64,000 bases of DNA, taken from NCBI GenBank assembly GCA_023897205.1, contig JAHWDD010000004.1, positions 6,014,001 to 6,078,000 of the forward strand. The letters run 5' to 3'. Under the pieces are notes generated by a model. It worked only from the letters and a program-made list of their open reading frames with translations. It was not told where the DNA came from and searched no databases. The DNA is from Exophiala sp. HKRS030 (Eukaryota; Ascomycota; Eurotiomycetes; Chaetothyriales; Herpotrichiellaceae). Positions 46,305 through 57,267 of this stretch are shown piece after piece (the stretch's first letter is position 1; each line of letters begins with the position of its first letter). The position numbers and the translations under genes were made by a program.

Positions 46305-47287
46305 TCAACCTCGGGTGGCCTTCTTGCCCTTCTTCGCATTCTTCTGAAACGCCTCTTCTGGTGGCTCATCAACAACCTTGCGCTTTGAACCTTTAGTAGC
46401 TCCTCCGTACTTGGCTTCAAGATCGTCGAAGAAGTTCTGAGCCCGAGTTTGCTGTCGTTGCATGATCAGAGCCTTGAGAGCGTCATCTCCATCTGCATCA
46501 GCATTGCCGCCTTTCTTCTTCTTTTTCTTCGTCTTGTCCGCTCCGTCTTTGGTGCCATTGCCGAACAGTTTGTCCTTGATGCCTAGTTCTTCTGCCAATT
46601 CCATCGCCTCCTCGGCCTCTGCTCTAGCCCTCGCCTTCCTCTTGTCTCGAGATTTTTTGTTCTCCTTGACATATTTGGGATATGACTCGACCTGACCCTC
46701 TGCAATCGCTGCATCGATGATAGCCCTGAAACGCTCTTCGTCGGCCAACACCTCACTGCACATGACCGTTTCAAAGACAGCATCCATGTCACCTTCGAAT
46801 TCTTCGTATGCCTGCAAAAGATCTTCTTTCTCCTCTTCACTGCCCTGGTACTCATTCTTGACCTGGTCAATCAGATCTCCACTGACCACCTGAGCACTCA
46901 TTTCGCGAAAGAACTCGGTCCAGTTGAAATCGTCGTCATCTGCATTGGCCGACTCGGCAGTGTTTCCTGTAGCATCGTAGCGTTTGCGGCGGCGCTCGTC
47001 ACTGAGAATGGCGTAAGCGAAGGCGATTTCTTGAAACTTTTTGTTGGCCGTCTCCCGATCTGATTCCGAGACTTTGTCGGGGTGATGCTTGAGGCGAGTT
47101 TGCGATAGGCGGTCTTGATCTCAGACTCAGTGGCTGTACTGGAGACAGAGAGGACAGTGTATGGGTTGATGGCCGTGGGTGGATCGTCGAGAGTGATATC
47201 TTCAGTACCACCTTCATTGTCAGATGCTGAGTCCTCAGAAAAGATCGGCTGGCTCGGTGGTGCTTTGGCTTTGGTTTTGCGAGGCAT
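46305..47287 (-). CDS. DNAJC9-like J-domain co-chaperone, one apparent -1 frameshift
   Basis: Hsp70 co-chaperone of the nuclear DNAJC9 type, 327 aa when read through. An acidic N-terminus precedes the J-domain, which starts with NPYTVLSV (about residue 42). Helix II AYRKLALKH, the obligatory HPD and FAYAILSDERRRKRYD follow. The HPD lies just after the frame break at 47093-47094. Adding one C there (coding-strand GCCTC to GCCCTC) joins the two frames, and the join reads through to TEFFREM. The C-terminal domain (DLLQAYEEFEGDMDAVFE and RFRAIIDAAI) matches the DNAJC9 helical module. The tail is Lys-rich (KTKKKKKKGG), fitting a nucleolar or nuclear location. The human protein handles histones H3-H4. 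That role here is by homology only. Confidence 0.85.
47093..47094 (-). other. Apparent 1-nt deletion splitting the J-domain
   Basis: Coding strand CTCGCCTCAAGCATCACCC. One more C restores LALKHHPDK. This is the only break in the window not lying in a run of at least three. Confidence 0.75.
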
Positions 47288-47939
47288 AGTTCAAGTCTAG
47301 ATGATTGTGAAGGAACAAACTCTGCGAGATATTGTACGGCGATGATAGCAAGGACTCTGTCAGGGCAATCGAAGAAAAAGAAATGATGGTCGAGTGTTAA
47401 CTGGGTGAGAAAGTTTCAATGGAATAGGTTGAACCCAATGTCTGGGGTAAATAAAATAAATGGTCAAAGCGCAGGTTGGGTACGGGAGAGGACGCGACTT
47501 GAGACGCGTTCAGGTTGACGTCATTGGCCAGAAGTCCACATGAGACAGATATCATCGCACACAAGAACTACAAGAGCGCGCACCAAGGCTTCACATTTAG
47601 ATGGAGTAAAGGAAATCCTGCACCAAGTATGTTACTACAACTATTCTTCAACCGTAACCCATCACTCATTACCACAACAAGATCTAGTACTGTGCTCACA
47701 GGTCTCCTGTGCGACGGATCTGACTGTCGACCTCCAATGTGGTCCATATCTGAGCTCTTGTCCTTGCAATCTTTCGCTACTGCCCTATTGCCATCAAGTG
47801 TGTATACCCTCTTTCCTTAACCTTGCCATAAGTCTTGAGCAATCTGTAGATACCGGCTTCACAGCATTTCGGGGCTGATCGGGATCTCCATATCAAGCAC
47901 AGGCAAAGCCAATCTCTACCGCCGCTTCCGCGACAAACC
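47288..47939. other. Intergenic region; no gene seen
   Basis: 652 bases upstream of the J-protein gene and downstream of the 343-aa gene, both on the minus strand. Only short frames of ordinary composition. Confidence 0.5.
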
Positions 47940-48971
47940 CTATCCAGGTGGAGCTCTGCGCTGCACTGCATCGCGAGCATAGCAGTGGTACTGATAATTG
48001 TGAACGAAGTCATGCGATATCAGCCAATTCAGAAGTCTCAAAGCCGCATCCCTCACTTCGGTAAACCCCCTCATGTCACACCGACTCTCTGAGAGTTCAG
48101 CATTGCAGGGTATATCCTCGGTTGTGACCATACGTATCGCGATTTCATCATCAGAGTTCACTGTGATACTCAGCATGACTTGATCGTTTTTCTTGTATCG
48201 TAGCAGGCCTGTATTGCAGTTGTAATTTGACCTTAGAGTGCTAAGAACTCCCTGCGATGATGGCCCGTTTTTGAGTACGTCGACCAGAAGCTGAAAGCGA
48301 GAGAAGAATAGGTCTCGAGAAATGATAGAATCAATATACCATGCCCGTCTACATTTCCCAGAGGTTCTTTTGCCATAGGAATCGGTCGTATCCGTGTCAC
48401 GCAAAGACACATATGGCTGTACATCATCGTAATACAGCTCCTTCCCATTCCATCCAACTTCGTACCAAGGCCTTCCACTGTCGGGTGGTATGGACCAGAC
48501 TGTATGAAAAGCCACTATATTCCAATCGTCAGCAAAAGGACCGCTTTGCTTCAAAATTGCCTTCACAATGGCCACCACGCCATTTTCATCCTCGTCGTTT
48601 TCATTCTCAATCAGGTTGTGGACGTAGGCCTGCGTGCAGAAAGATTTGGCGTCAGATCGAGAGTCGAAAGGAAAATGGTCAAGCCAAGTGCGGACGTCAG
48701 CAACGGGAGCCCAGAATCGTAGTTGTCTGTAAGAATTTTCAAATTGGAGAAGTCGCTTATAGTCGTCCAACAAATGTGGTAGGAGAATGTGTTGCTGGTC
48801 TGGATGTAAAGAAAGAAACGTGTCTTTTGGACTGTGCTGGGGCAAAGCGGTTGGATGAATGCCAGATTCTCGATCTGGACGGTTGCGAACGAGTTCCAAA
48901 GCCTTCTGAGCGCTCAGAACTTCCAGTGACTTCACCTGAGAAGCCTTTTCTTCAGGATCTTGGTTCCTCAT
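47940..48971 (-). CDS. Unrecognised 343-aa protein
   Basis: Single-exon soluble protein without signal peptide or membrane helix. It is rich in aromatic residues (RFWAPVADVRTWLDHF, AFHTVWSIPPDSGRPWYEVGWNG, RRAWYIDSI), suggesting a folded globular domain, with an acidic linker ENENDEDENG in the middle. Codon use looks like the neighbours, and the open frame is long and uninterrupted, so I think it is a real gene. I cannot place the family and give no function. Confidence 0.6.
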   Translation of the reverse strand: MRNQDPEEKASQVKSLEVLSAQKALELVRNRPDRESGIHPTALPQHSPKDTFLSLHPDQQHILLPHLLDDYKRLLQFENSYRQLRFWAPVADVRTWLDHFPFDSRSDAKSFCTQAYVHNLIENENDEDENGVVAIVKAILKQSGPFADDWNIVAFHTVWSIPPDSGRPWYEVGWNGKELYYDDVQPYVSLRDTDTTDSYGKRTSGKCRRAWYIDSIISRDLFFSRFQLLVDVLKNGPSSQGVLSTLRSNYNCNTGLLRYKKNDQVMLSITVNSDDEIAIRMVTTEDIPCNAELSESRCDMRGFTEVRDAALRLLNWLISHDFVHNYQYHCYARDAVQRRAPPG

Positions 48972-50388
48972 GCTGGCGAGCTAGAATCCCTAACTCTAAC
49001 TTCTCTGTGTCCATGACGAGCCAAATTGTTAGCCGAGTCTTAGGTTACGATGCAATCTTGAGCAACGGGTACTTACCGACTCTGCTTGTCTGACGATCTG
49101 TCGGCTCTAGTTGTCTTGTTGTCGTTGAAGAGTTCAAGAAGATTTATGACGTGCCTGCTTGAATGAGTGTGAGTCGGGACTGGGGAATTGAGGGAAATAT
49201 ATATGTGAGATCTTTGACTTTTCAATCAAGTGGCATGGTGAAGGAAGGAAGGAAGGAAGGAGTGTGAAGTGCCATGTGTACTGTGACAACAAGTGGAAAT
49301 CGAGGTGAAGAGGAAGAGATATTGCTGTTCCACATTCGCTCCTCTCCACTGCTGCCGCCTTTCTATGTGGTCACCCGTCATTCAGCCTTGATCAGGCACT
49401 GAGCACCGGCTGCGGAACCTCATATCATAAGATCCAGACCCAGATTTCAGAGATGAAAAGAAATGGATGCCAGCGGCCATAATACCGGAGCATGCTATCG
49501 AGAGCCTTGCTTCGGTCTGGTTCTGGACTTACTCGTTGACTTGAATCGCTGGCAGAAGGAGTACCCTCTGCGACTCGCCTTTTCGGCTTCACGTTGGGCA
49601 CGGGGTCTCAATGATAATTTCATTCACTTGTTTCCTGCCTGGAGATAGCATGGCGGCAGTGACTCTCAAGTCTCCACCGTTCCTCGATGGAAGCTAGATC
49701 ACTTCGTCTAGATCAACCATCACGTGAGCATATCGAGTGGTCCCAGAAGGGCCCGAGGCCTGTGAGCATCGTCCTCAAATTAAGACACTCACGAAATTCT
49801 TGTATATTGTTTGGGCACGGCAAAAACGGCGTCGAAACAAAATATGATAAGACTATGAAGTCCAGATATGCAGCAAGGCTCCGTGCCAGATCTCCACCAG
49901 TTCGTTAATGGCCAATCCGCGTGCTACGATCCAAAAGGACAAACTCCCGATCCCCGGAAAATCGTAAGAGATTCAACCGAGCAAGCGTGACATCATGGCA
50001 TGTCTTTCCCCGTCCACAACCGTCATTTAATATTTGAGATTTCATCACCACTTTCCGCCCGCGTTTAATGATATGCTGCAAGTCAAATTTATTGGGATAC
50101 AAGGGAGGGCTATGATCTAATTCCTTTACGCGAGTTTCATATTCTTTTTGCTGTTTCTATGCTGATGTGCTTCCACGTGTAACGACGAGCATTGAAAAGT
50201 CCTGGTGTCATTATTTCCTTGTGATCGGCGTCGAAGCAGTTGTACCACTATTAACTCCATTCTTTTTCTTCCTGACGACACGTACCAAGTATTCGAATTA
50301 CGGGGAAGACCCTTCCAGTTTCTATCCTACCTACAGATATTAAGAGCATTGTTTCTTCGATTGCCCTCGCTCTTTACCAATATTTGCT
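48972..50388. other. 1.4-kb divergent intergenic region; no gene seen
   Basis: Between the 343-aa gene (-) and the SnoaL-like gene (+). It contains a pure AAGG tract at 49241-49260. Open frames near 49463-49908 are short and uncharacterised. The last 150 bases form a CT-rich leader. Confidence 0.45.
49241..49260. repeat. AAGG microsatellite
   Basis: Five perfect AAGG units, about 270 bases upstream of the minus-strand gene starting at 48971. Confidence 0.85.
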
Positions 50389-51128
50389 ATGTCCATTCGA
50401 GCAGTCCCACCAACCATCTTCGAAACCTTTCCACGCGTCGTCCGCAGCACCATCAAACCCCTCGTTACAAGCAGCAGCACTACACCACATACCCGGCCCA
50501 TCATGTCCAGCGGCACAGCTCCCGTCACCGGTAGTGGAAACACCAGTTACAACCCCGCCGACTACAATTTCCAGACCAAGATCCCCTCATCATCTGCCTC
50601 TCTCGATTCCACACAATCGCTTCTGACCAATACTGTCCTCGATCTGTTCGCCGGTTATCCCACAAAGCGGAAACTCGCTTTATGGGCCGACGATGCCAGT
50701 TTCCATGATCCTCTGACCATCGCCGAGGGAAGGAAACAATATGAGGCACAGTGGTATGGATTGAAGGCTGTCATGAGCGAGATCCATCAACAACATGCTG
50801 AGGTTGTGAAAGGTGGAAATCCCATCGAGCTGAGCCTCAAGACCCTGTACAAGGTGAAGGGACTTGGCACGGAGCAGGTCATTGACTCGAAGATCCTGGT
50901 TCATTTGACCAGTGATGGGAAGAAGATTGCAAAGGTGGAGGATCGTTGGGATGGGAAAATTCCCGACAATGCTTTTGCAAAGGTAAGTGGTACTTTCGCT
51001 TTCCTCTTGATGGCCCTAATGCTGATATCTGGTTATAGGCTCTGCGAAACATCAACAGCGTCACCGTGCCCATTGCCGTCTCAGTACCGAAATCTATAGA
51101 AGAGGAAGAGGCCGCTTTGAGGAAGTAG
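50389..51128 (+). CDS. SnoaL/NTF2-like protein, possibly mitochondrial, one intron
   Basis: Protein of 227 aa with a SnoaL-like cone-shaped (NTF2-fold) domain. LLTNTVLDLFAGYPTKRKLALWADDASFHDPLT and GRKQYEAQWYGLKA are at about 82-130, and VEDRWDGKIP closes the sheet near 190. Exons are 50389-50982 and 51039-51128. The 56-nt intron starts gtaagt and ends ttatag. The first 38 residues are basic, hydroxylated and free of acidic residues except one Glu, like a mitochondrial presequence. A second in-frame ATG at 50503 (MSSGTAPV) would give a cytosolic form. The fold serves both enzymes and binding proteins, so the reaction cannot be stated. Confidence 0.72.
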
Positions 51129-51762
51129 GGTACTGGTTTTCGTCACGATCTGGGAGTTTGGCTCATGACTGTAAAACAATATATAGTTGTAAAATAAGTT
51201 TATGAGGATCATTGGAATTGGCCAAAATCGAGATTGTTCAACAGCCAAATAGTCGAGTATTAAAATGTTGTTTGTATAAAAGTCGATGCTGTGCTAACTG
51301 AGAATGCAGTAGGATGCAGTTTGCTCGCATCTGCATAAACGCTATCAGGGATATAATGTTCATCATCATCGTGGTCACATACGAAGGCTTGACCAACCGT
51401 GGTCGGGTCAACCAGCTTCGTGTGGAATTATCGGTCGGCAGTTCTGGAGCCCCTACTGCGTTCCGTTCAATTCATGGCATATTGCGCCAAACGATTCCAG
51501 AAGGACGACCGGAGGAGGTTGCACTTCCTAAGTGATATGAAGTCGAGATTGCAACCTTAGTAGACTGGATTCAGCGGCCTGCAGATGAAACCTCACAGCC
51601 CTCGATGAGTAGAGCAAAACTCAAGGAAATGTTGACTTGAGCCCTGTATGGTCACATTCGAAGCGAACTGTGGGCCCCTCCACGTTTGGCTATCGAACGA
51701 AGTCCAAGTCTGACACCTTGCAAAAGGTTTCTGGATGGAAAAACATCGCCTCATTCCAAATT
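51129..51762. other. Convergent intergenic region; no gene seen
   Basis: 634 bases between the SnoaL-like gene (+) and the GPI-protein gene (-). No supported feature. Confidence 0.5.
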
Positions 51763-52406
51763 TCATACAACTCCAGGCCAAAGTATAATGGACACCAGGA
51801 CCACGGCAGGCATAAACACCGCCCAGAGCACTCTGCTTGCAGTGATTATAGATGTTGTCGCAAGATTACCAACCAACACGCCGTTTACAGTGGAATATGC
51901 TTGTCCAGCCCCTGAGTGATGGTAGAGACAACTCCACCTGCACCTTGGGTGATTGTAGAGTAGACACTCACAACGGCCGAGGTGACTGTTGCGCAAGGAT
52001 TATTGTGACAAGGGTTATTCGTGGTCACAACCACGACAGGGTTCTGAGAAGTGACAGTGACAACAACGCCGCCGCCGCCGGCATAACTTGTAATAGTCGT
52101 AGGCGGAATTGTAGTGGTCACAGTGGTCGGTCGTACGGTTGTAGTTGTGAGTGGCGGCGGGATATAGGTAGTTCGAGTAGTATACGGAGCGAAGCCATCG
52201 CAGACTTGTCCATATGGACAGCAAGCAGGTTGGCCATCTCGATTGGCCCAGTAACAGACATCAGGATAAGTACAGCATATTTGCTCGAATGTGTCATCGC
52301 CTGCACAATAAGGATTTTGATCTGTCCGACAATTCTGAGCGGTGGTAAATGTGGTCAAATTCAACAAGATTGTGGCACAGGCTGGCAGCAGGAATGTTAG
52401 CAACAT
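51763..52406 (-). CDS. GPI-anchored Cys-rich cell-surface protein, one apparent -1 frameshift
   Basis: Wall or membrane protein of 214 aa when read through. Residues 1-24 are a signal peptide ending in TTAQ. The next 50 carry ten Cys in a compact pattern, including ICCTYPDVCYW and ACCPYGQVC, a motif shared by many fungal surface proteins. A Thr/Pro/Val-rich stalk follows, likely O-glycosylated. At the C4 run 51909-51912 (G4 on the coding strand) the frame would stop with HIPL. One extra G gives ITQGAGQAYSTV, repeating the preceding ITQGAGGVVSTI, and then a hydrophobic end (VLWAVFMPAVVLVSIILW) suited to GPI attachment. Function is unknown. Adhesion or wall structure is a guess. Confidence 0.72.
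51909..51912 (-). other. Apparent 1-nt deletion in a G run (GPI protein)
   Basis: Coding strand CAGGGGCTGG to CAGGGGGCTGG restores an internal peptide repeat and the GPI-signal hydrophobic tail. Confidence 0.7.
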
Positions 52407-53873
52407 GTTACACTGTGGAAGTCAATGCGACAGCTTGGACTCTAGGAGGGAAAATCATGATGACCGGGAAAATAGGGAAGGCTGGGGATTTTGTAGCTTG
52501 GAAATGCGCAATAAATCAAGGCAAAACTGGACTCAAGGATGGAGTCGATGGACATGTTTTCTAGGTTTCCCGGATTTCCCAGGCGCAAGCTCCAAGGAAT
52601 CGCTGAGGCTGATGCCGAAGAATGGATTAAAAGCTCATTGAGGGATAGGAAGTTCCAGGTAGCGACCAATGGTTGAGCTGAAGAAGGTCATGACGCCGGA
52701 GGTGCAGACGGGAACTAAGGCGTGAGATGCATGAAGCAGCATTTCGTTTCCAGGATGGATGGAGCTTTGTAAGAGGTTCCTAGAGGGTCGAGGACGATTG
52801 GGAGGAGGAGGGGTGTTCGAGATTGGGATTGGGAGGATTTGTGTGGGAAGAAAACCTCTTGGCTCTGTCGCACGTGACTGGAAGGGTCATCGGACTGGGT
52901 CCAGGCGATAAGGATAAGGATAAGGAAGGATAAGGGCTCTTTGGGTTTCCCGGTGCTGTGATTGGGGGCACTTTTGGGGTTCGGGGGCCCTAGAGGATAG
53001 CCAAATCACATGCAAGTGATCGCTACGGAGTAGATACTGGTTAGACCTCCTCTAACTACGGATGACGGATCCACATGCCTTTTCATCATCATCGCCTAAC
53101 AATTGCTCAGGAAGTACTCCGGGCTGTTAGGTACCTTTTGGCAGGTATCTGGTTAAAGGCAGTACCTACCGTCACGCCCCTTGGCCCTTGGCCGGTGGTA
53201 CCTCAAAGACTCGATATTCACCTTCTTAAGTATCTACTTATGCCTCTAATCTTCAGACTTTCAGTTTCATTGCCCAGCCGTTTATTTCCATCAAGAGCTT
53301 CACCCATAATGTCGTCGATGGTCAATTGAAATACCTTGCACGCGACACCTAGACTCTCTGCCCTGTCTAAGCACTATATTGGTGAGTCACTTTCCACCCG
53401 CTTCCCTCTCACGGAAGCAGGAGTTCTGGGCAAAGAGGCTGTGCTCATGGCTTGACTTCATGGTGGGTGCGCCGCTAACTAAGTACCCAACTAACTAACG
53501 ACGATTCCTCTCCTCCAAACCTCCAAACATCCAAACCTCCAAACCCTAACCCCACATTGATCATCGCCATATGCCTCGATGCCTCTACTCACTACCAATT
53601 GACCACTACCACTAACCCTACTCCTACCACATCCTTCGGCCAAGAGACAAACTCTAGTTACGAAAGCAACCTGCATATCCTACTCTTTTTCGGTTCTACA
53701 TCGCACCTTTTGTCCTGTCGAACCGTCGCCATTCTTTACCTTCCCTTTCCCCCACGATCATAGATTCAACGACATTTACACTTGGACTGCGCCAACTATT
53801 CCAATATCTCAATATTAATCCCGATCTTCATATCCCTCGTTCCTCCCACCTCTCTTAACCAACCTCAACAACC
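52407..53873. promoter_or_regulatory. 1.47-kb divergent intergenic region; no gene seen
   Basis: Holds the promoters of the GPI-protein gene (-) and the USP gene (+). It contains GATAAG repeats at 52907-52935 (perfect matches to the GATA-factor core HGATAR, but in tandem), TACGGAGTA at 53024, and a CTCCAAAC repeat at about 53513-53545. The 300 bases before 53874 are CT-rich leader. Confidence 0.45.
52907..52935. repeat. GATAAG tandem repeat
   Basis: Four GATAAG units, one spaced by GGAAG. Each contains the HGATAR core bound by fungal GATA factors such as AreA. A simple-sequence origin is equally possible. Confidence 0.65.
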
Positions 53874-55901
53874 ATGTCACGTCCGTCTTCGCGAGCTAGA
53901 GGAGGACCCTTGAGCCTAGAGGCTTCATTGGACGAAGAAAATCGAGAAGTCCTTGCACTTGATCGGAGGAGGCCAAGCAGTCCAATGCCTAAGCAGAAAA
54001 CCTCCAGAACCGCAACTCCTCCACCGGTACGAACACACCTCGATGTCGGCTCTCCTACCGCACGGCGTGGGTCCGCAGCTGGTCTCAGTGTAGACCTGAC
54101 CAGTCCTGACACCGCGAGACGGAGGTCTGTACAGCTTGATCCTTCCGATCCTTCTACCTATACCACTCGACATTCTAGCAAACCAAACTCCCCTGTCCTT
54201 GCAAAAGCCACACCCATCGTCCCTCAACAACATGACAACTCAGGGCACGACGCTCAAGTTGCAATACCCAAGATACAAGCAGACGATATTCCTGGAGACT
54301 CTCCTCTTAATGATCCCAAGTCTCCTTCTAATGCCACCCATCCAGCCTCATCTGAATCACCCAAACTTGCTCGACCACGCGAAGGTTCAGGCTCCGCCAT
54401 GGCTGCAGCCATGTCCGGAGACTTCTCCTCTCTTACACTGGGTTCGGCTCCTCCAAAGCATTCCGCACACTCCGCCACCTCTCATTCGAGATCACCCTCT
54501 TCTCCCAATCGGAAGAAGGATGCCACTAAATCATCAGGACTTCTCAGTCCCACCAAGATAAAGGGCTCCTCAAGTCCTGTTGGAACCGCAGATTCACACC
54601 GCCGCCTGTCGAATAAATCAAGCAGCTTTTCCACTGTTGGTGACGAATCCGAGGAGGGACAAGGTAGAATCCTTCAAGACGGCGTTGGCGAAGAAGAAGC
54701 GCTAGCCGAGTATAGTGACGAGGAGGCTTCCATTAGCAGCGACGAAGACGAGACTAGAGGTCGGTCTGACCGACGCAAAACCTCAGATGCTTCGGAGCCT
54801 TATCAAGACAAATCTATTGATTCGACGCCAAAAGCTGATAGTCCGACCCATGAGCCTTCGATTTCGGTAACCACACCCACTGGAGAAAGTATTATAGAGA
54901 AAAAAACCGAAGTACAACCACCAAATAGTTTTGTTACGCCTCCATCGGCAATCCCAGGTGATGATGAAGATGAAGAATTGGCGGCAATCAGGAAAGCCAA
55001 ATCTTTGGCACTCAACATGTCTCCGCTCGATTCCAGCGTGCCAGACCGACATGTTCGAGTTGTGCTGAGAGGTGATTGGGTTCATTTCCATCAAATGGCC
55101 GAAGCAGGCGAAAGGAGCGGGAGGTTGTACCTGGTGTGTAGCGATCTCAGCACTGAAGCTAGTTATGCTATGGAATGGGTTGTGGGGACAATGTTACGAG
55201 ATGGCGATACATTGTTGGCAGTGTATGCCATTGAGGACGAAAATGCGGGTAAAGCTACAGAAGCGGATCGAGAAGTCTTACAAGCAGAAGGAACTCAGGC
55301 CGGTAGGGACGCTACTGATGTGATGGCTGCTCTTACAAGACAAACAACACAAGGCGGTGGAACCAGTGTTGGACTTGATGTGAAGAACAAATATGTCCCA
55401 GCTACCGAGGCAGAAAGCCTGACAGGATCAGTTGACGCACGAAAAACTTCCAAGAAGGAAATGGAACGGCTACATGCTGTGGAAGAAATCACTTCCAATT
55501 TCATCAAATTGGTTCGAAAGACTACACTACAAGTGAGGTGTATGGTGGAAGTGATTCACTGTAAAAGTCCCAAACATTTGATCCTTGGAGCAGTAAGTTG
55601 TGTTCGGTATGGTGCGTGGCTGGAATATATACTGACGATGTCTTAGATTGACACTCTTGAGCCGACTTTGTGCGTCGTTGGAACTCGAGGACGAAGTTCA
55701 CTGAAGGGAGTTTTACTTGGTTCATTCTCAAATTACCTGGTGACAAAATCATCAGTACCAGTTATGGTTGCTCGAAGACGATTGAAGAAACCTCGATCAC
55801 ATGTTCGGGTTAGCAGTAATAAGATCCGCTTATCCAACAATCTGGTCGCCAGCAATTTACCCACGAAACGAAGAAGTCTGACTCAAGCTCGGATTGATTG
55901 A
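53874..55901 (+). CDS. Universal stress protein (USP)-domain protein, one intron
   Basis: Protein of 657 aa. Residues 1-370 are a disordered Ser/Pro/Thr-rich region with many RRxS- and SP-type phosphorylation-like sites and an acidic patch (YSDEEASISSDEDE). The USP alpha/beta domain starts near 385 (RHVRVVLRGDW), continues with LYLVCSDLSTEASYAMEWVVGTM and DTLLAVYAIEDEN, and ends with LCVVGTRGRSSLKGVLLGSFSNYL. The last segment carries the nucleotide-binding G-x2-G-x(9)-G-S pattern (GTRGRSSLKGVLLGS). Exons are 53874-55592 and 55647-55901. The 54-nt intron (gtaagt, branch ctgac, cttag) splits the domain before IDTLEPTL. The C-terminal tail is basic. USP proteins bind ATP or AMP in stress responses. 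The role here is not known. Confidence 0.85.
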
Positions 55902-56229
55902 TGTGGATTGTGTTGCATTATGTCAAAACAACTTACCTGGGGTGGAGGCTTTCTGTCTTCCTAAAAGAAGCAAACTCATTCAATTGAGACGTTCGGCGGA
56001 CCCTTGTCAAATAAAGAATGAATGTTACGAGATAGAGATATGTCCAATAGTGTATCACGCAGCGTATCATATTCTGCCAGTACTCCAATTCCGTTATCCA
56101 ACATGCTTAATTTCACATATCTACATTCCAGAAATTAATCGTCCTCGGTCGCTCACATTCATGAGATATATCTAGTCCATGAAATTAACATAGACAAAGA
56201 CAGAAATTCAAGAGCAAGCACAGGTCCAT
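55902..56229. other. Convergent intergenic region; no gene seen
   Basis: 328 AT-rich bases between the USP and deaminase genes, presumably both 3' UTRs. Confidence 0.5.
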
Positions 56230-57267
56230 TCATGGCGGCACATCAACCTCCATCATCCTCTTCTTCGGATTCCGCGGCAAAGCCTCCTGTCTCCTCCTCT
56301 CCTCAACGCTAATATCATCAATACTCGTCCCACCCTGTGCCCCATCCCCATCCCCCTTCCCCTCCTCCCCTTCCTTCTTGACATGCCCCTCCTTAGCAAC
56401 GCTCAGAATCTCCTCTGCCAACCCATCGACAAACTCCCACGGCACGCCCGCCTGGTCCAAGCGCTGCAAACTCTTCGAATCCGCCACGAACGTCCCTGGC
56501 TCCCTGGCGCCGAACACGACTTTGCGAATCCCATGGCCCCCTCTCCCTCCACCTCGGCTCGTTGAGGCATCATCTTCTGATCCGGCATTTCCTCCAGTGG
56601 CACTATCCGACTTGCGTGTTGCGATGATCCGTTCCACGCATGGCAGGTTCCCGCTGAGGCGCAGCCCGCATGGCTCGAGTGTCGTGTAGAGCGTGGCGTT
56701 GGCTTCTGCTGGGAGCAAAGCCGACCAGTTCGGAGATGACGGTGACAACGTTGACGACGTCGTGGGTTCGGCGTCAGAGGCACCTTTGCCCGCCTGCTGA
56801 GACGATTGGATGAGTTTGGTCAGTGCGTTTTGCTCGGCGTGCGTGTTGCCCTCGAGTTCCAGCGTGTAGCCTGTTGATAGAACCGTGCCGGGGATTGAGC
56901 TTGGGTTGTCGCTGGTAGTGCTGGTAGTGCTGGTGGTGGTGGTTGGGTATGAGACGATGACACATCCGACGCGGAAATTCGTGGGTTTGGGTGGTGATAG
57001 GCGTGCTAAGGTGAGTGCTTCTCGTAGGTAGTGGAGATGGGTTTTGGTGTCTGGTTGGTAAGGCTGGGTATGTGAAGGGGGAGTTGTGGACGGCATCGTG
57101 AGATAGAGAGGGTCAGGGTCAGAGTGAGGCAGTAATGGGAAGAGGGTCAGGAGATCAGCAGATAGATTGTGTGGGATGGGATTTCTGATTCTTTTACAAG
57201 CTTGAGTCGAGCTGAGTGTAGACCGTGATGTGAATGATGCTACGGTGTCTGATTCATGTTGACCCAA
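56230..57267 (-). CDS. Cytidine/deoxycytidylate-type deaminase, riboflavin pathway (Rib2 deaminase-like)
   Basis: Zinc-dependent deaminase of 345 aa. Active-site signatures are HAEQNAL (His143, catalytic Glu145) and EPCGLRLSGNLPC (Cys200 and Cys210 as zinc ligands). The RLSGN-PC form with LYTTLEP before it resembles the fungal DRAP deaminase module of Rib2, which deaminates 2,5-diamino-6-ribitylamino-pyrimidinone phosphate in riboflavin synthesis. The pseudouridine-synthase half of yeast Rib2 is absent, as in other filamentous fungi. A Thr repeat at about 109-119 and a Gly/Arg loop at 225-245 are insertions. The C-terminus is highly charged. A second start at 57096 (MPSTTPP) is more family-like. 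The first 57 residues may be leader. A tRNA or nucleotide deaminase is the alternative. Confidence 0.8.
   Translation of the reverse strand: MGQHESDTVASFTSRSTLSSTQACKRIRNPIPHNLSADLLTLFPLLPHSDPDPLYLTMPSTTPPSHTQPYQPDTKTHLHYLREALTLARLSPPKPTNFRVGCVIVSYPTTTTSTTSTTSDNPSSIPGTVLSTGYTLELEGNTHAEQNALTKLIQSSQQAGKGASDAEPTTSSTLSPSSPNWSALLPAEANATLYTTLEPCGLRLSGNLPCVERIIATRKSDSATGGNAGSEDDASTSRGGGRGGHGIRKVVFGAREPGTFVADSKSLQRLDQAGVPWEFVDGLAEEILSVAKEGHVKKEGEEGKGDGDGAQGGTSIDDISVEERRRQEALPRNPKKRMMEVDVPP

Noticed and set aside
53540..53551. CCCTAAC word considered as interstitial telomere repeat
   Set aside because: Only one unit, embedded in a CTCCAAAC repeat. It is not (TTAGGG)n.
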